Positions 20,928 to 29,341 of a stretch of DNA of 64,000 nucleotides are shown here, piece by piece. The DNA is from Rhodococcus rhodnii NBRC 100604 (GTDB taxonomy: Bacteria; Actinomycetota; Actinomycetes; Mycobacteriales; Mycobacteriaceae), in the NCBI RefSeq assembly GCF_001894925.1, contig NZ_BCXD01000007.1, positions 1 to 64,000 on the forward strand, written 5' to 3'. A program made the position numbers and the translations under genes. Under the pieces are notes generated by a model. The model saw only the letters and a list, made by a program, of their open reading frames with translations, was not told the DNA's origin and did not search any database. Numbering within the stretch: the stretch's first letter is position 1; each line of letters begins with the position of its first letter.

Positions 20928-22432
20928 CGGGCGGGGCGCCCACGCCGCCGCCGAGCCCCGACCCGCGGCGCAGCGACGCCGAGTTCGAGGCCCACGCACT
21001 GCACGACGCCGTCGCGGGGCTCCGCGAACGATCGCCGATCGACTCGGCGTCGACCTCCTTCCATCGCTGGCAGCGCTGGACCGGGTACGGACTGCTCGTG
21101 GTGGTGATCGCCGGCCTCGTCCTCGCGCCCGTCGCGACGCTCGTGACGGCGACCTTCGTCGCGACGATCGCCTACCTCACGACGCTCATCGACCGCATCG
21201 TGCTGTTCCACCGCGGACTCGACGGCAGCACGATCGTGCGGATCGACGACGAGACCGCGCGGGCGATCCCCGACGACGAACTGCCCACGTACACCGTGCT
21301 CGTCCCCGCGTACGACGAACCCGAGGTGATCGGGCAGCTCATCGACAACATGGCGGCGCTCGAGTACCCGCGCCACAAACTGCAGGTGCTCCTGCTGCTC
21401 GAAGCCGACGACGAGCGCACGATCGAGGCGGCGCACGCGTCGTTCGAGAGCGACATGGTCGACATCCTCCTCGTCCCGCCCGCGGAGCCGCGCACGAAGC
21501 CGAAGGCGTGCAACTTCGGGCTGCACTACTCGACCGGGGAGATCGTCACGATCTTCGACGCCGAGGACCGGCCCGACCCGTTGCAGCTGCGCCGCGTCGC
21601 GGCGGCGTGGCGCGAGCTGCCCGAGAACACCGCGTGCGTCCAGGCGAAACTGGCCTTCCACAACGGAGCTCAGAACCTGCTCACCGCGTGGTTCACCGGC
21701 GACTACGCGCTGTGGTTCAACTTCATCCTGCCGGGCCTCATGCGCAGCCGCGCCCCGATTCCGCTGGGCGGCACGTCCAATCACCTGTCCATGCGGGTGC
21801 TCGACGAGATCGGGGCGTGGGATCCGTTCAACGTCACCGAGGACGCCGATCTCGGCGTGCGCATCGCGCAGTCGGGATACCGCACGGCCGTGCTCGATTC
21901 GACGACACTCGAAGAGGCGAACAGCGACCCGATCAACTGGATCCGGCAGCGATCGCGCTGGTACAAGGGCTATCTCCAGACGTGGCTCGTCCACACGCGG
22001 CGTCCGCTGCACCTGCTGCGTTCGCTCGGCCCGATGGCGTACTTCCGCTTCCTCACCCTCATGGCGGGGACGCCGCTCATCGCCGCGATGAACATGGTCT
22101 TCTGGCTCGTGAGCATCGCGTGGCTGCTCGGCCAGCCGCTCGTCGTCGCCGAGCTCTTCCCGGCCTACGTGTACTTCCCCGCGCTGATCTCGCTCGTCTT
22201 CGGCAACAGCGCCGTGATCTACATGAACGTCATCGCGTGCCGCGAGACGGGCAACTCGCGGCTGCTGCTCGCAGCGGTGACGTCACCCGCGTACTGGATC
22301 CTCATGAGCATCGCCGCGATCAAGGGCGCCTATCAGCTGCTGTTCGCGCCGTCGTACTGGGAGAAGACGTTCCACGGGCTCCCCGGAACCGGCGACGACA
22401 CCCCGGCCGCCACCGAAAAGGGCACGGCATGA
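20924..22432 (+). CDS. Processive family 2 glycosyltransferase (BcsA/cellulose synthase-like)
   Basis: This 502-residue membrane glycosyltransferase has all GT2 polymerase motifs: the first Asp region (EADDE), D212-x-x-D215 in FDAEDRPDP, TED with E306-D307 (NVTEDADLG), and Q342-R-S-R-W346. Two N-terminal and about four C-terminal membrane helices surround the catalytic domain. No PilZ domain is present, so direct cyclic-di-GMP control is not expected. The GTG start overlaps the previous stop, with AGGAG upstream. The polymer may be cellulose or another beta-glycan; the sequence alone does not decide. Confidence 0.9.
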   Translation: MTGGAPTPPPSPDPRRSDAEFEAHALHDAVAGLRERSPIDSASTSFHRWQRWTGYGLLVVVIAGLVLAPVATLVTATFVATIAYLTTLIDRIVLFHRGLDGSTIVRIDDETARAIPDDELPTYTVLVPAYDEPEVIGQLIDNMAALEYPRHKLQVLLLLEADDERTIEAAHASFESDMVDILLVPPAEPRTKPKACNFGLHYSTGEIVTIFDAEDRPDPLQLRRVAAAWRELPENTACVQAKLAFHNGAQNLLTAWFTGDYALWFNFILPGLMRSRAPIPLGGTSNHLSMRVLDEIGAWDPFNVTEDADLGVRIAQSGYRTAVLDSTTLEEANSDPINWIRQRSRWYKGYLQTWLVHTRRPLHLLRSLGPMAYFRFLTLMAGTPLIAAMNMVFWLVSIAWLLGQPLVVAELFPAYVYFPALISLVFGNSAVIYMNVIACRETGNSRLLLAAVTSPAYWILMSIAAIKGAYQLLFAPSYWEKTFHGLPGTGDDTPAATEKGTA

Positions 22433-24063
22433 GGACGCGCTGGTGGATCTTCTGGGGCGCGACGGCGCTCTATCTCGCCGTCGGTCTCTATCTCGCACTG
22501 GGGCCGAACTTCCTGGTCGGCGACGCACTCTCGCGGGTCGCGTCCGCGAGGACCGTGCTCTTCAGCCGCGACCCGCATCTCGCGGCGATCGGCTTCATCT
22601 TCACGCCGCTCACCGCGATCGTCCAGCTGCCGGCGGTCGCGCTGTCGCCGTGGTGGACGGGCATCACGTCGTACGGGCTCAGCGGGATCGTGATGTCGGC
22701 GCCGTTCATGGCGGGCGCCGTCGTCCAGATCCACCTGCTCGCCCGGGAGCGGGGCATCTCGCCCGCGGCCGTATGGATCGTGACCGCCGTGTTCGCCCTC
22801 AATCCGATGATCGTGTTCTACGGCGCGAACGGCATGAGCGAGGCGCCGTTCCTGTTCCTCGTGATCCTCGCGGCGCGCAGGATGATCCGCTGGTGCACGA
22901 CCGACGATGTCCACGATCTCGCTGCGGCCGGGATCGCGCTCGGCTTCGCCTATCTCGCGCGCTACGACGCCGTCGCGGCGACATTCGCGGTGGGCATCCT
23001 CGTGTTCGCGGTGACGGCGCTGCGGCGTGGGCGTCGGCGGATCCGGGAGACCTTCTGGCCCGCGTGCACCGACATGGCGGTCGTCATCGCGCCGTCCCTG
23101 CTCGCGTTCCTCGGCTGGGCGTTCACGAGCTGGCTGATCACGGGGCAGGCGTTCGCCCAGTTCACTTCGCGTTACGGCAATTCCGCGATTCTCGATCAGA
23201 GCGGTGGAGGCGCGACGAACCCGGTCTCGGCGGCGGGATTCGCGATCGCCGAGGTCTTCGCGCTGGGCTGGGCGATCCCGCTGCTGCTGCCGGTCGTCGC
23301 CGTCCTCGCGTGGCGACGGCGCGATCTCGAGCCGCTCGTGGCCGTCGTCCTGTTCGGGTCGGTGATCGGGTTCGCCGCGGTGTCGTTCGTGACGGGATCG
23401 ACGTTCCCGTTCCTGCGCTTCTACATCGCCGCGATCCCGCTCGTCGTGGTACTCGCGATCCACCTCGCGCCGCCCGGCGAGCCGATTCACGAACGCCGCG
23501 CCGGCCCGTACGCCGTCGCCCGCACACTCGGGGTGCTCGCACTGCCGCGCCGCGTCGCCGCGCTGGTCGGGGTCGTCGTCGTCACGACGCCCTTCGTGAC
23601 GGGAGCGTTCATGACGAGCCGCACGTTCGCGCCGCAGGAATACGCGCTCGAAGCGCTCGTGACACCCGACCGCGGCGGGACCGACCGCGCCCACCAGGAA
23701 GCGATCATCGCGACGTTCGACACCGAACGCGAACTCGCGGGGTACCTCGACTCACTCGAACTGCCCGACGGCTCCATCGTCATGGACACCGTCTACGGGT
23801 TCGCGATCTTCACGGCCACGACGCGGCCGCGGGTCTTCGTCGTGCCGTCCGACTCGGATTTCACCCGCATCCTCAACGACCCGGCGTCCGCGGGCGTGCG
23901 GTACATCCTCGCCGTCCCCAACGAAGGACGCGGCGAGTCCGACGCCGTCAACCGCCGCTACCCCACCCTCTACGACACGGGTGGTGACGTCGCGACGCTC
24001 GAACTCGAGATCCCCAACACCGGTGACGGACAACCGGTGTGGCGGCTCTACCGCGTGCAGTAG
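22429..24063 (+). CDS. GT-C fold membrane glycosyltransferase-like protein
   Basis: This 544-residue protein has about eleven hydrophobic segments and an Asp in the first external loop (NFLVGDALSRV), as in the ArnT/PMT-type GT-C superfamily. The C-terminal ~130 residues are extracytoplasmic. Such enzymes use polyprenyl-phosphate sugars on the outer membrane face. Its ATG overlaps the stop of the GT2 gene (ATGA), so it belongs to the polysaccharide operon and might add side groups to the polymer (inference). Confidence 0.75.
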   Translation: MRTRWWIFWGATALYLAVGLYLALGPNFLVGDALSRVASARTVLFSRDPHLAAIGFIFTPLTAIVQLPAVALSPWWTGITSYGLSGIVMSAPFMAGAVVQIHLLARERGISPAAVWIVTAVFALNPMIVFYGANGMSEAPFLFLVILAARRMIRWCTTDDVHDLAAAGIALGFAYLARYDAVAATFAVGILVFAVTALRRGRRRIRETFWPACTDMAVVIAPSLLAFLGWAFTSWLITGQAFAQFTSRYGNSAILDQSGGGATNPVSAAGFAIAEVFALGWAIPLLLPVVAVLAWRRRDLEPLVAVVLFGSVIGFAAVSFVTGSTFPFLRFYIAAIPLVVVLAIHLAPPGEPIHERRAGPYAVARTLGVLALPRRVAALVGVVVVTTPFVTGAFMTSRTFAPQEYALEALVTPDRGGTDRAHQEAIIATFDTERELAGYLDSLELPDGSIVMDTVYGFAIFTATTRPRVFVVPSDSDFTRILNDPASAGVRYILAVPNEGRGESDAVNRRYPTLYDTGGDVATLELEIPNTGDGQPVWRLYRVQ

Positions 24064-24154
24064 GGGCGGGAAGCCCCGTGGTTCGACGCTCCGAGATCCG
24101 CACGACGACATAAAACCCATTCGGCTGCAACTGTTTTGGAAGAATCGATCGAAG

Positions 24155-24183
24155 TTGACAGCAGTCCGTGCCCTACCTATGGT
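24155..24183 (+). promoter_or_regulatory. Candidate housekeeping promoter for the SNF2/SWIM genes
   Basis: TTGACA at 24155-24160 is separated by 17 bp from TATGGT at 24178-24183, a near-consensus SigA-type promoter. Transcription would begin around 24190, about 35 bp before the ATG at 24226. Confidence 0.6.
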
Positions 24184-24225
24184 CTGGTCGTCCAGCTCCT
24201 CGCCGATCGATAATCCGAGGTGTCC

Positions 24226-26070
24226 ATGACCATTTCTCCCGCCGGCACCGAAGTCCGGGCGGCCATCGACGCGGTGGTAGCGGGGCCCGGATCGCCCACC
24301 GGAGCCGCCAGTCACGCCACGTATCTCCACGACCGCCACATGTTCGCCTTGTGGAACTGGGCCGACGGCGCGCCGGGCGCTGCCCCGCCGGTCGGTGACG
24401 TCGAGACGCTTGCCCTGGCGGTCCCGACGCCGGACCTCTCCGGGTTCGCCGTACTCGACGTCCCGTGCGCTCTGGTCGAGCCGGACAGGCTCGCGCACGC
24501 GTGCCTGGACTCACCCGGACAGTCGGTCGACGCGTGGCTCACGCTGAGTACCGCAGACGAGTCGCCACTGCCGATCGTCGGGCATGCCATTCCCGATGTC
24601 ACCGGTGTCGCCGTGACGTCGGCGGGGCACGCCGTGGCAGTCTTTCGCCACACGTGCGCGGTTGCGACCGAACTGCGCACGGTACTGACCGCCGAACTGC
24701 GGCCGTATCAAGTCCGCGGGGTGAGCTGGCTGCGCGAGACGGTCGACGCACACGGTGGTGCGGTGCTGGCCGACGAGATGGGCCTCGGCAAAACGCTGCA
24801 GGCGATCGGCTTTCTCGTCGGGCGTGCCGACGAGGGGCCACAGATCGTGGTGTGCCCCACGTCGCTGATCGGAAACTGGGCTCACGAGATCGCACGATTC
24901 GCGCCCGCCCTCCGGACCTCGATCTGGCGCGGCGGGCCGATGGAGACGCCGGATGCAGGAGCGGTGGTACTCACCGGCTACCCGACTCTCCGCGTGCACG
25001 GCGGCCGCATGACGGAACACGACTGGGTCACCGCGGTTTTCGACGAGGCACAGGCGCTGAAGAATCCTCGTACCCGAGTATCGAAAGCTGCACGAGCCGT
25101 CGTCGCAGACGCCAAGATCGCGCTGACCGGAACTCCCGTCGAGAATCGACTCGAGGAACTGTGGGCCCTGCTCGATCTGGTCGCACCGCAGCTGTTCGGA
25201 AACAGAACGCAGTTCCGGCGCCGGTTCACCCGGCCGATCACGAGCGGTTCGCTCGACGCAGCCACCCGACTACACAAGGCGATCGAGCCGGTCGTGTTGA
25301 TGCGAAAGAAGTCTCAAGTGGCGGGAACTCTTCCGCCCAAGATCCACACCGACCTTGTCTGCGATCTCACCGAAGAACAGCAGCACCTGTACGACCGACT
25401 GCTGGAGAAGGCGATCGACGACGGATTCGGTACCGGAGCACAGCGACAGGCTCGGATACTGGCGACCGTGACCGCGCTCAAACAGGTCTGCAACCATCCG
25501 ATACTGGTCACCGAGGACTCCGGCGATCTGCCCGGAAGGTCGGGGAAGTTCGACCTGTGCACCGACATCGTCGCCACCAACATCGACACCGACTCGCCGA
25601 CACTCGTCTTCACCCAGTATCGACAGACGGGTGAACTGCTCGTGCGGCACTTCGATGAACAGTTCCATGTCGGTGTCCCGTTCTTCCACGGCGGCGTGGA
25701 TCAGGAGGAGCGAGCCGAGATCGTCCGCCACTTCCAGGCAGACGACGGCCCGACCGTGATGGTGCTCAGCCTGAGAGCCGGGGGCACCGGGCTCACCCTC
25801 ACCCGTGCGGCCGACGTCGTTCACTTCGATCGATGGTGGAATCCGGCAGTGGAAGCGCAGGCCTCCGATCGCGTCCATCGAATCGGTCAGACCCGCACCG
25901 TGACCGTCACCACGCTCACCACCCGCACCACCGTCGAGGAGCACATCGCGGCGATGCATTCGCGAAAATCCGCGCTCTCCGATATCGCGGACATGTCCGG
26001 TGTCGCCGAGCTGGCGCGGTTGGACGACGACCGACTCGTCGAGACCTTGCGCCGGAAGCGGGCGCGTTGA
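24226..26070 (+). CDS. SNF2 family DNA-dependent ATPase (compact)
   Basis: This 614-residue protein has all SF2/SNF2 motifs: Q-like LRPYQVRGVSWL, Walker A DEMGLGKT with Lys189, DEAQ near 273, LTGTPVEN, the C-lobe LVFTQYRQTGELL, FFHGGVDQEER, SLRAGGTGLTLTRAADVVHFD, and QASDRVHRIGQ. The domain ahead of the motor is only about 155 residues, much shorter than in typical bacterial HelZ-like SNF2 proteins (around 1000 residues). GAGG before the ATG at 24226 decides the start over a GTG at 24220. It translocates on DNA or remodels protein-DNA complexes. A SWIM protein follows one base after the stop. Confidence 0.92.
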   Translation: MTISPAGTEVRAAIDAVVAGPGSPTGAASHATYLHDRHMFALWNWADGAPGAAPPVGDVETLALAVPTPDLSGFAVLDVPCALVEPDRLAHACLDSPGQSVDAWLTLSTADESPLPIVGHAIPDVTGVAVTSAGHAVAVFRHTCAVATELRTVLTAELRPYQVRGVSWLRETVDAHGGAVLADEMGLGKTLQAIGFLVGRADEGPQIVVCPTSLIGNWAHEIARFAPALRTSIWRGGPMETPDAGAVVLTGYPTLRVHGGRMTEHDWVTAVFDEAQALKNPRTRVSKAARAVVADAKIALTGTPVENRLEELWALLDLVAPQLFGNRTQFRRRFTRPITSGSLDAATRLHKAIEPVVLMRKKSQVAGTLPPKIHTDLVCDLTEEQQHLYDRLLEKAIDDGFGTGAQRQARILATVTALKQVCNHPILVTEDSGDLPGRSGKFDLCTDIVATNIDTDSPTLVFTQYRQTGELLVRHFDEQFHVGVPFFHGGVDQEERAEIVRHFQADDGPTVMVLSLRAGGTGLTLTRAADVVHFDRWWNPAVEAQASDRVHRIGQTRTVTVTTLTTRTTVEEHIAAMHSRKSALSDIADMSGVAELARLDDDRLVETLRRKRAR

Positions 26071-26071
26071 C

Positions 26072-26632
26072 ATGGCGGACGATGTATTCGGTTGCACGCT
26101 CTGGGGGCGGGACTGGGTTCGGATCGCCCAGCCGTTGCGCCAATCCCGTCCCGACCCGACGCTGCCGCGAGCTCGCACCCTGGCGCGCGTCGGTGCGGTG
26201 CAGGTGACGATCGACGGCCGTGTGGTGCGCGGCGTCGTGCAGCGCGGCCGCACCACGTCGGTGGTCCGCATCGAGGTGGCACCGATGCCGGACGAGACGG
26301 TCGCGGCAATCACCGCCCGCCTGGGGGGCTCTCGGCCCGTCGTCACGGACGAGGTGCACCGCGCGGTCACCACGACAGGACTCTCCCCCGCGCCGACACT
26401 CGCAGGCGTCGACTGCTCCTGTTCGGACGACACCGGGCGTTGCATCCACGTGCTGGCCGTCTACTACGAGACGGCGCGGCGTGTCGACGACGATCCTCGG
26501 ACCGCACTCGACATCCAGAGCTGCTTCGGCGACGCGCCCGGTGGCAGTCGAGTATCGACGACCGCGTCACCGCAGCGGTGGGTCGCGCTCGACGCCCTCG
26601 ATCCGGCCGACTACTTCACGGTGTCGACCTAG
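26072..26632 (+). CDS. SWIM zinc-finger protein
   Basis: This 186-residue protein carries a SWIM finger, CSCSDDTGRCIHVLAVYY (C-x-C-xn-C-x-H), at about residues 110-130. SWIM domains bind DNA or protein and are commonly paired or fused with SNF2 ATPases in bacteria. The ATG lies two bases after the SNF2 stop, so the two are cotranslated and probably form one complex. It is short compared with fused homologues. The last codons coincide with the left copy of a 14-bp direct repeat that brackets the lower-GC region downstream. Confidence 0.88.
   Translation: MADDVFGCTLWGRDWVRIAQPLRQSRPDPTLPRARTLARVGAVQVTIDGRVVRGVVQRGRTTSVVRIEVAPMPDETVAAITARLGGSRPVVTDEVHRAVTTTGLSPAPTLAGVDCSCSDDTGRCIHVLAVYYETARRVDDDPRTALDIQSCFGDAPGGSRVSTTASPQRWVALDALDPADYFTVST
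26616..26629. repeat. 14-bp direct repeat, left copy
   Basis: TCACGGTGTCGACC is present here at the 3' end of the SWIM gene and again at 29318-29331, just beyond the IS element. The two copies bracket about 2.7 kb of lower-GC DNA. It resembles an attachment-site pair or a trace of insertion, but no integrase is present. Confidence 0.5.
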
Positions 26633-27353
26633 GACGAGTGCTCGCCCGGGACTGTTCGCAGGTTCATCAGTTCATTCCCCGGCATACCAACGCCCCGTGT
26701 GCTCGATACGTTCGAAGGCGACATCCACCGCCCGTCTCGAGCAGTAGATCTTCTGTCACGCAACGCGACTCGAAGGGAGTGCCGAACCATCTCGGTTCGG
26801 GATGACAGGCGCCCGTGACGATCGGCCTCGAAGCTGAGACGATCAGCCTCGAGCGCGTCGAGCACCGCGAGGTCGCCTCGCGCATCCTCGCGTTCACCAT
26901 CGCAAGGCCGACGCGAACCGTCATCCCGGATCTCCCCACAGGCGAGGAACCACTGGTGGACCCCCAGGCATCGGCGAAGTCGGAAGCGGGGCTCTCCCAC
27001 CTCGCTCCCGCAGCTTCCTCGAAGGCAAGATCCTGCTCGCCGGGAAGCCGGGTCGCGTACGGCTGCACCGGACCCGTACGGCTACTCAGCCTCGGTATAT
27101 GCAGAGCCACAAACATACCTACACAAACATGATTCGATACACACTCCGACGAATCGCCGACAAACCCGGCGAGACTCCATGCCCACAAATGCGATTCCGA
27201 ATCATGATGCACCACTACATATTTCAAAACAGGGCGAAACGGACGTCGAACTGGATGCGGAGCGTCGAACCTCGGCAACTCTCGAGACTCCCTCGGAGAA
27301 AGGCCGCTCATGGATCTCTTCTTGCCTGCGGAATCGATCGGCGCGCCCACAGC
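26633..27353. other. Gene-poor, atypical stretch
   Basis: I find no convincing gene in these 721 bases. Several open frames exist on both strands (for example one starting with GTG at 26815) but none shows a recognised domain, a good start site or consistent codon bias. The 3' part, from about 27090, is visibly richer in A and T than the flanks and may contain the promoter and lost 5' end of the LGFP gene. Confidence 0.5.
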
Positions 27354-28295
27354 TCGGAGTGGACGGCAGCCGGCGCTCTGCGTTACCCCACAAACCGCGA
27401 GATACGGGTGAATCGGGGGGACGTTCAATCATTTCGAGCAGGGATCGATCTACCGGTCCCCGGCGACTGGCGCGAACGTTGTATGGGGCAATATTCGCGA
27501 CAAGTGGTTTCAGATCGGGGCCGAGACGAACATCGGATTCCCCACAGCCGTCGAGCGTTCCCTGAGCAGCTACAGTGGTCGGCTTCAAACGTTCGAACGA
27601 GCTTCGATCCATTGGACTCCGCACACGGGGGCGCACATCGTCGGCGGAGAGATCGGAAACACCTGGGGCGCGCAAAATGGGAGAATGGAAACTACGGCTA
27701 TCCAATCACCGATGAATTCGACATTCCCGGAGGTCGGCGTCAGATATTCCAGGGTGGCCCGATCGACTACTACTGGGACAAGCGGCCCGTCGGCAAAATC
27801 AAGATGTCGACATTCCGGTGGCAGAATTTCATCCCCGAAAAGCAGTTGGCAGTCCGCTGCGATTACAGGCACTCAACCGACGACAACATCATCAGCGAAC
27901 GGTACGCCGGCGACAACCGGTCGTGGAACCCGGAAGGAGGTTACGGCGAACGACAGGACCTTGAGGTCTACGTCGATCAGTCACGCTCCGGAGCCAAGAC
28001 TGCTCGCGCCAAGGTCGACGTAGGAACCACGCATCAGTATCTGGAGTTCATCGGCTACGAGCGTGACGACAGCCGGCGCGCGTCCACCGAGAATCTGAAC
28101 ATAAAAATGTCAAGCAAGAAGAACGGCGACTGGCCCGATGTGATCCGACTGAGCGTCGATTCCCTGTCGACCCAACCATTCTGTGACGCCCCAGTCCTCA
28201 GAGACGGCATACTTGCCCACTGGAAAAGCTCAACACCGCCACCCCCGCTTGGCGTAACGGCGCACTTGTATGATGCACACAACCTAAGGGGCTGA
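27354..28295 (+). pseudogene. LGFP-repeat protein remnant with two compensating frameshifts
   Basis: LGFP repeats, found in cell-wall proteins of mycolic-acid bacteria, can be followed across two frames. One frame gives EWTAAGALRYPTNRE (27354-27414). The next (+1) gives FNHFEQGSIYRSPATGANVV, IGAETNIGFPTAVER and ASIHWTPHTGAHIVGGEIG (27415 to about 27670). The first frame then resumes with GNYGYPITDEFDIPGG and a C-terminal domain of about 160 residues to the TGA at 28295. The shifts fall at a G6 run (27415-27420) and near 27665-27680. No signal peptide or clear start is found. The stretch is lower in GC than its surroundings. Confidence 0.7.
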
Positions 28296-28296
28296 C

Positions 28297-28677
28297 ATGC
28301 GTGGTACCAAGCAGGTAATCGGAACTGCTACGCCGTATTGGGTAGTTGCGGTCCTTCTTGGCATCTACACTTACCCGATCAGCCGCGACACCATGGGCGG
28401 CGAGTCCTGGCTCGACAACGCAACCAAATGGTTCAATCTTCCTCTGACAATTGCACTGGTCGCCGTATGCCTCTTCTCCGAGTACTGCCAGCGCCAGGGC
28501 CGCCATGCAGCACTCAGATCGCTCCTTCTGGTCCCGTTCATCTTGTTGCAGGCGCGCAATTTCGTGTTCTTCATCTATGCCAAGCACCTCTTCTTCGCCG
28601 CAGGCATCATCAGCTGCATCCTCCTTGTCACCGCAGCAATCCTGTTCGCGCAGAGCAACGACCACCGAGCCGCGTGA
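28297..28677 (+). CDS. Small integral membrane protein
   Basis: This 126-residue protein has about four hydrophobic segments (YWVVAVLLGIYTYPI, LPLTIALVAVCLFSEY, SLLLVPFILLQARNFVFFIY, LFFAAGIISCILLVTAAILF). I recognise no family. The ATG lies one base after the LGFP stop, with AAGGGG upstream, so it was probably translated with that gene. Its base composition is like the LGFP region and unlike the GC-rich flanks, which suggests the two were acquired together. Confidence 0.65.
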   Translation: MRGTKQVIGTATPYWVVAVLLGIYTYPISRDTMGGESWLDNATKWFNLPLTIALVAVCLFSEYCQRQGRHAALRSLLLVPFILLQARNFVFFIYAKHLFFAAGIISCILLVTAAILFAQSNDHRAA

Positions 28678-28705
28678 CCATCCCTGCCAGAACGAGGTGC
28701 CCTAG

Positions 28706-29309
28706 GCCGTGTTTCATAAGTCCGATGCGCGAAGCCATTGGTTGATCGCGGCGATACAGATGGTGGCGGTGTAGCGGACAGCGAGCTCGTCGTATCTCGT
28801 TGCTACGCCACGGTTCTGCTTGAGCAGGCTGATGCCGCACTCGACAGCATGACGTTGCTTGTAGTGCTCGGGATCGAAAACCGGAGGCCTTCCACCGGAC
28901 GAGCCCTTCTTCTTTCGGTTGGCGACCTGATCGGACTTGACCGGAATCGTCGACCGGATGCCCCGCCGCCGGAGATAGGCGCGGTTGGCGGCACTGCTGT
29001 ACGCACGATCGGCCAGCACCGCGTCCGGTCTGCGCCGAGGCCGACCGCAGCCGAGTCGCGGCACCCGGATGGCATCGAGCACAGCCGCGAACTGTGGGCT
29101 GTCGCCACACTGACCTGCGGTGACGATGATCGAGAGGACCTTGCGGCCCTGCTCGCACGCCAGATGCGTCTTGGTGGTCCAACCGCCCCGTGACCGTCCC
29201 AACGCATGGTCATCGGGTTCGGCCTCAACACCTCCAGGAGGCTCGACCTGCTGATGCCGTGCCGCCGAGCGCCCGGACTCCATCAGCGAAACCACTTTTG
29301 AAACACGAC
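28706..29309 (-). mobile_element. Internally deleted IS5-family insertion sequence (604 bp)
   Basis: The ends form terminal inverted repeats: GCCGTGTTTCATAAG at 28706-28720 and the complement GTCGTGTTTCAAAAG ending at 29309 (13 of 15 match). CTAG flanks both sides (28702-28705 and 29310-29313) as a target-site duplication. Only the C-terminal part of an IS5-type DDE transposase remains, so the element is shorter than the ~0.8 kb usual for this group. Intact ends with a deleted interior are typical of a non-autonomous derivative that could be moved by a transposase supplied in trans. Confidence 0.85.
28714..29283 (-). pseudogene. IS5-family transposase remnant
   Basis: About 189 residues of a DDE transposase are readable, beginning with ESGRSAARHQQVEPPGG. 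They include GRSRGGWTTKTHLACEQG, the second catalytic Asp in VLADRAYSSAANRAYL, and the catalytic Glu in KQRHAVECGISLLKQNRGV. The N-terminal ~90-100 residues, including the helix-turn-helix and the first catalytic Asp, are missing, so it cannot be active. The reading frame has no internal stops, which suggests that the deletion is recent. Confidence 0.85.
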
Positions 29310-29317
29310 CTAGGACC

Positions 29318-29331
29318 TCACGGTGTCGACC
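29318..29331. repeat. 14-bp direct repeat, right copy
   Basis: This is the second copy of TCACGGTGTCGACC, 5 bp after the right CTAG of the IS element and immediately before the glpD 3' end. See the left copy at 26616-26629. Confidence 0.5.
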
Positions 29332-29341
29332 CAGCTGCGCT

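Noticed and set aside
17479-24063. Classic c-di-GMP-controlled bcs cellulose operon
   Set aside because: No PilZ domain, BcsC, BcsD or GH8 gene is present, so only a cellulose-synthase-like system can be claimed.
26633-27353. Several 100-250 codon frames on both strands
   Set aside because: They overlap one another, lack ribosome-binding sites and recognisable domains, and show no consistent coding bias.
28706-29309. A complete, active insertion sequence
   Set aside because: The transposase lacks its N-terminal ~90-100 residues including the first catalytic Asp, so the element cannot move by itself.
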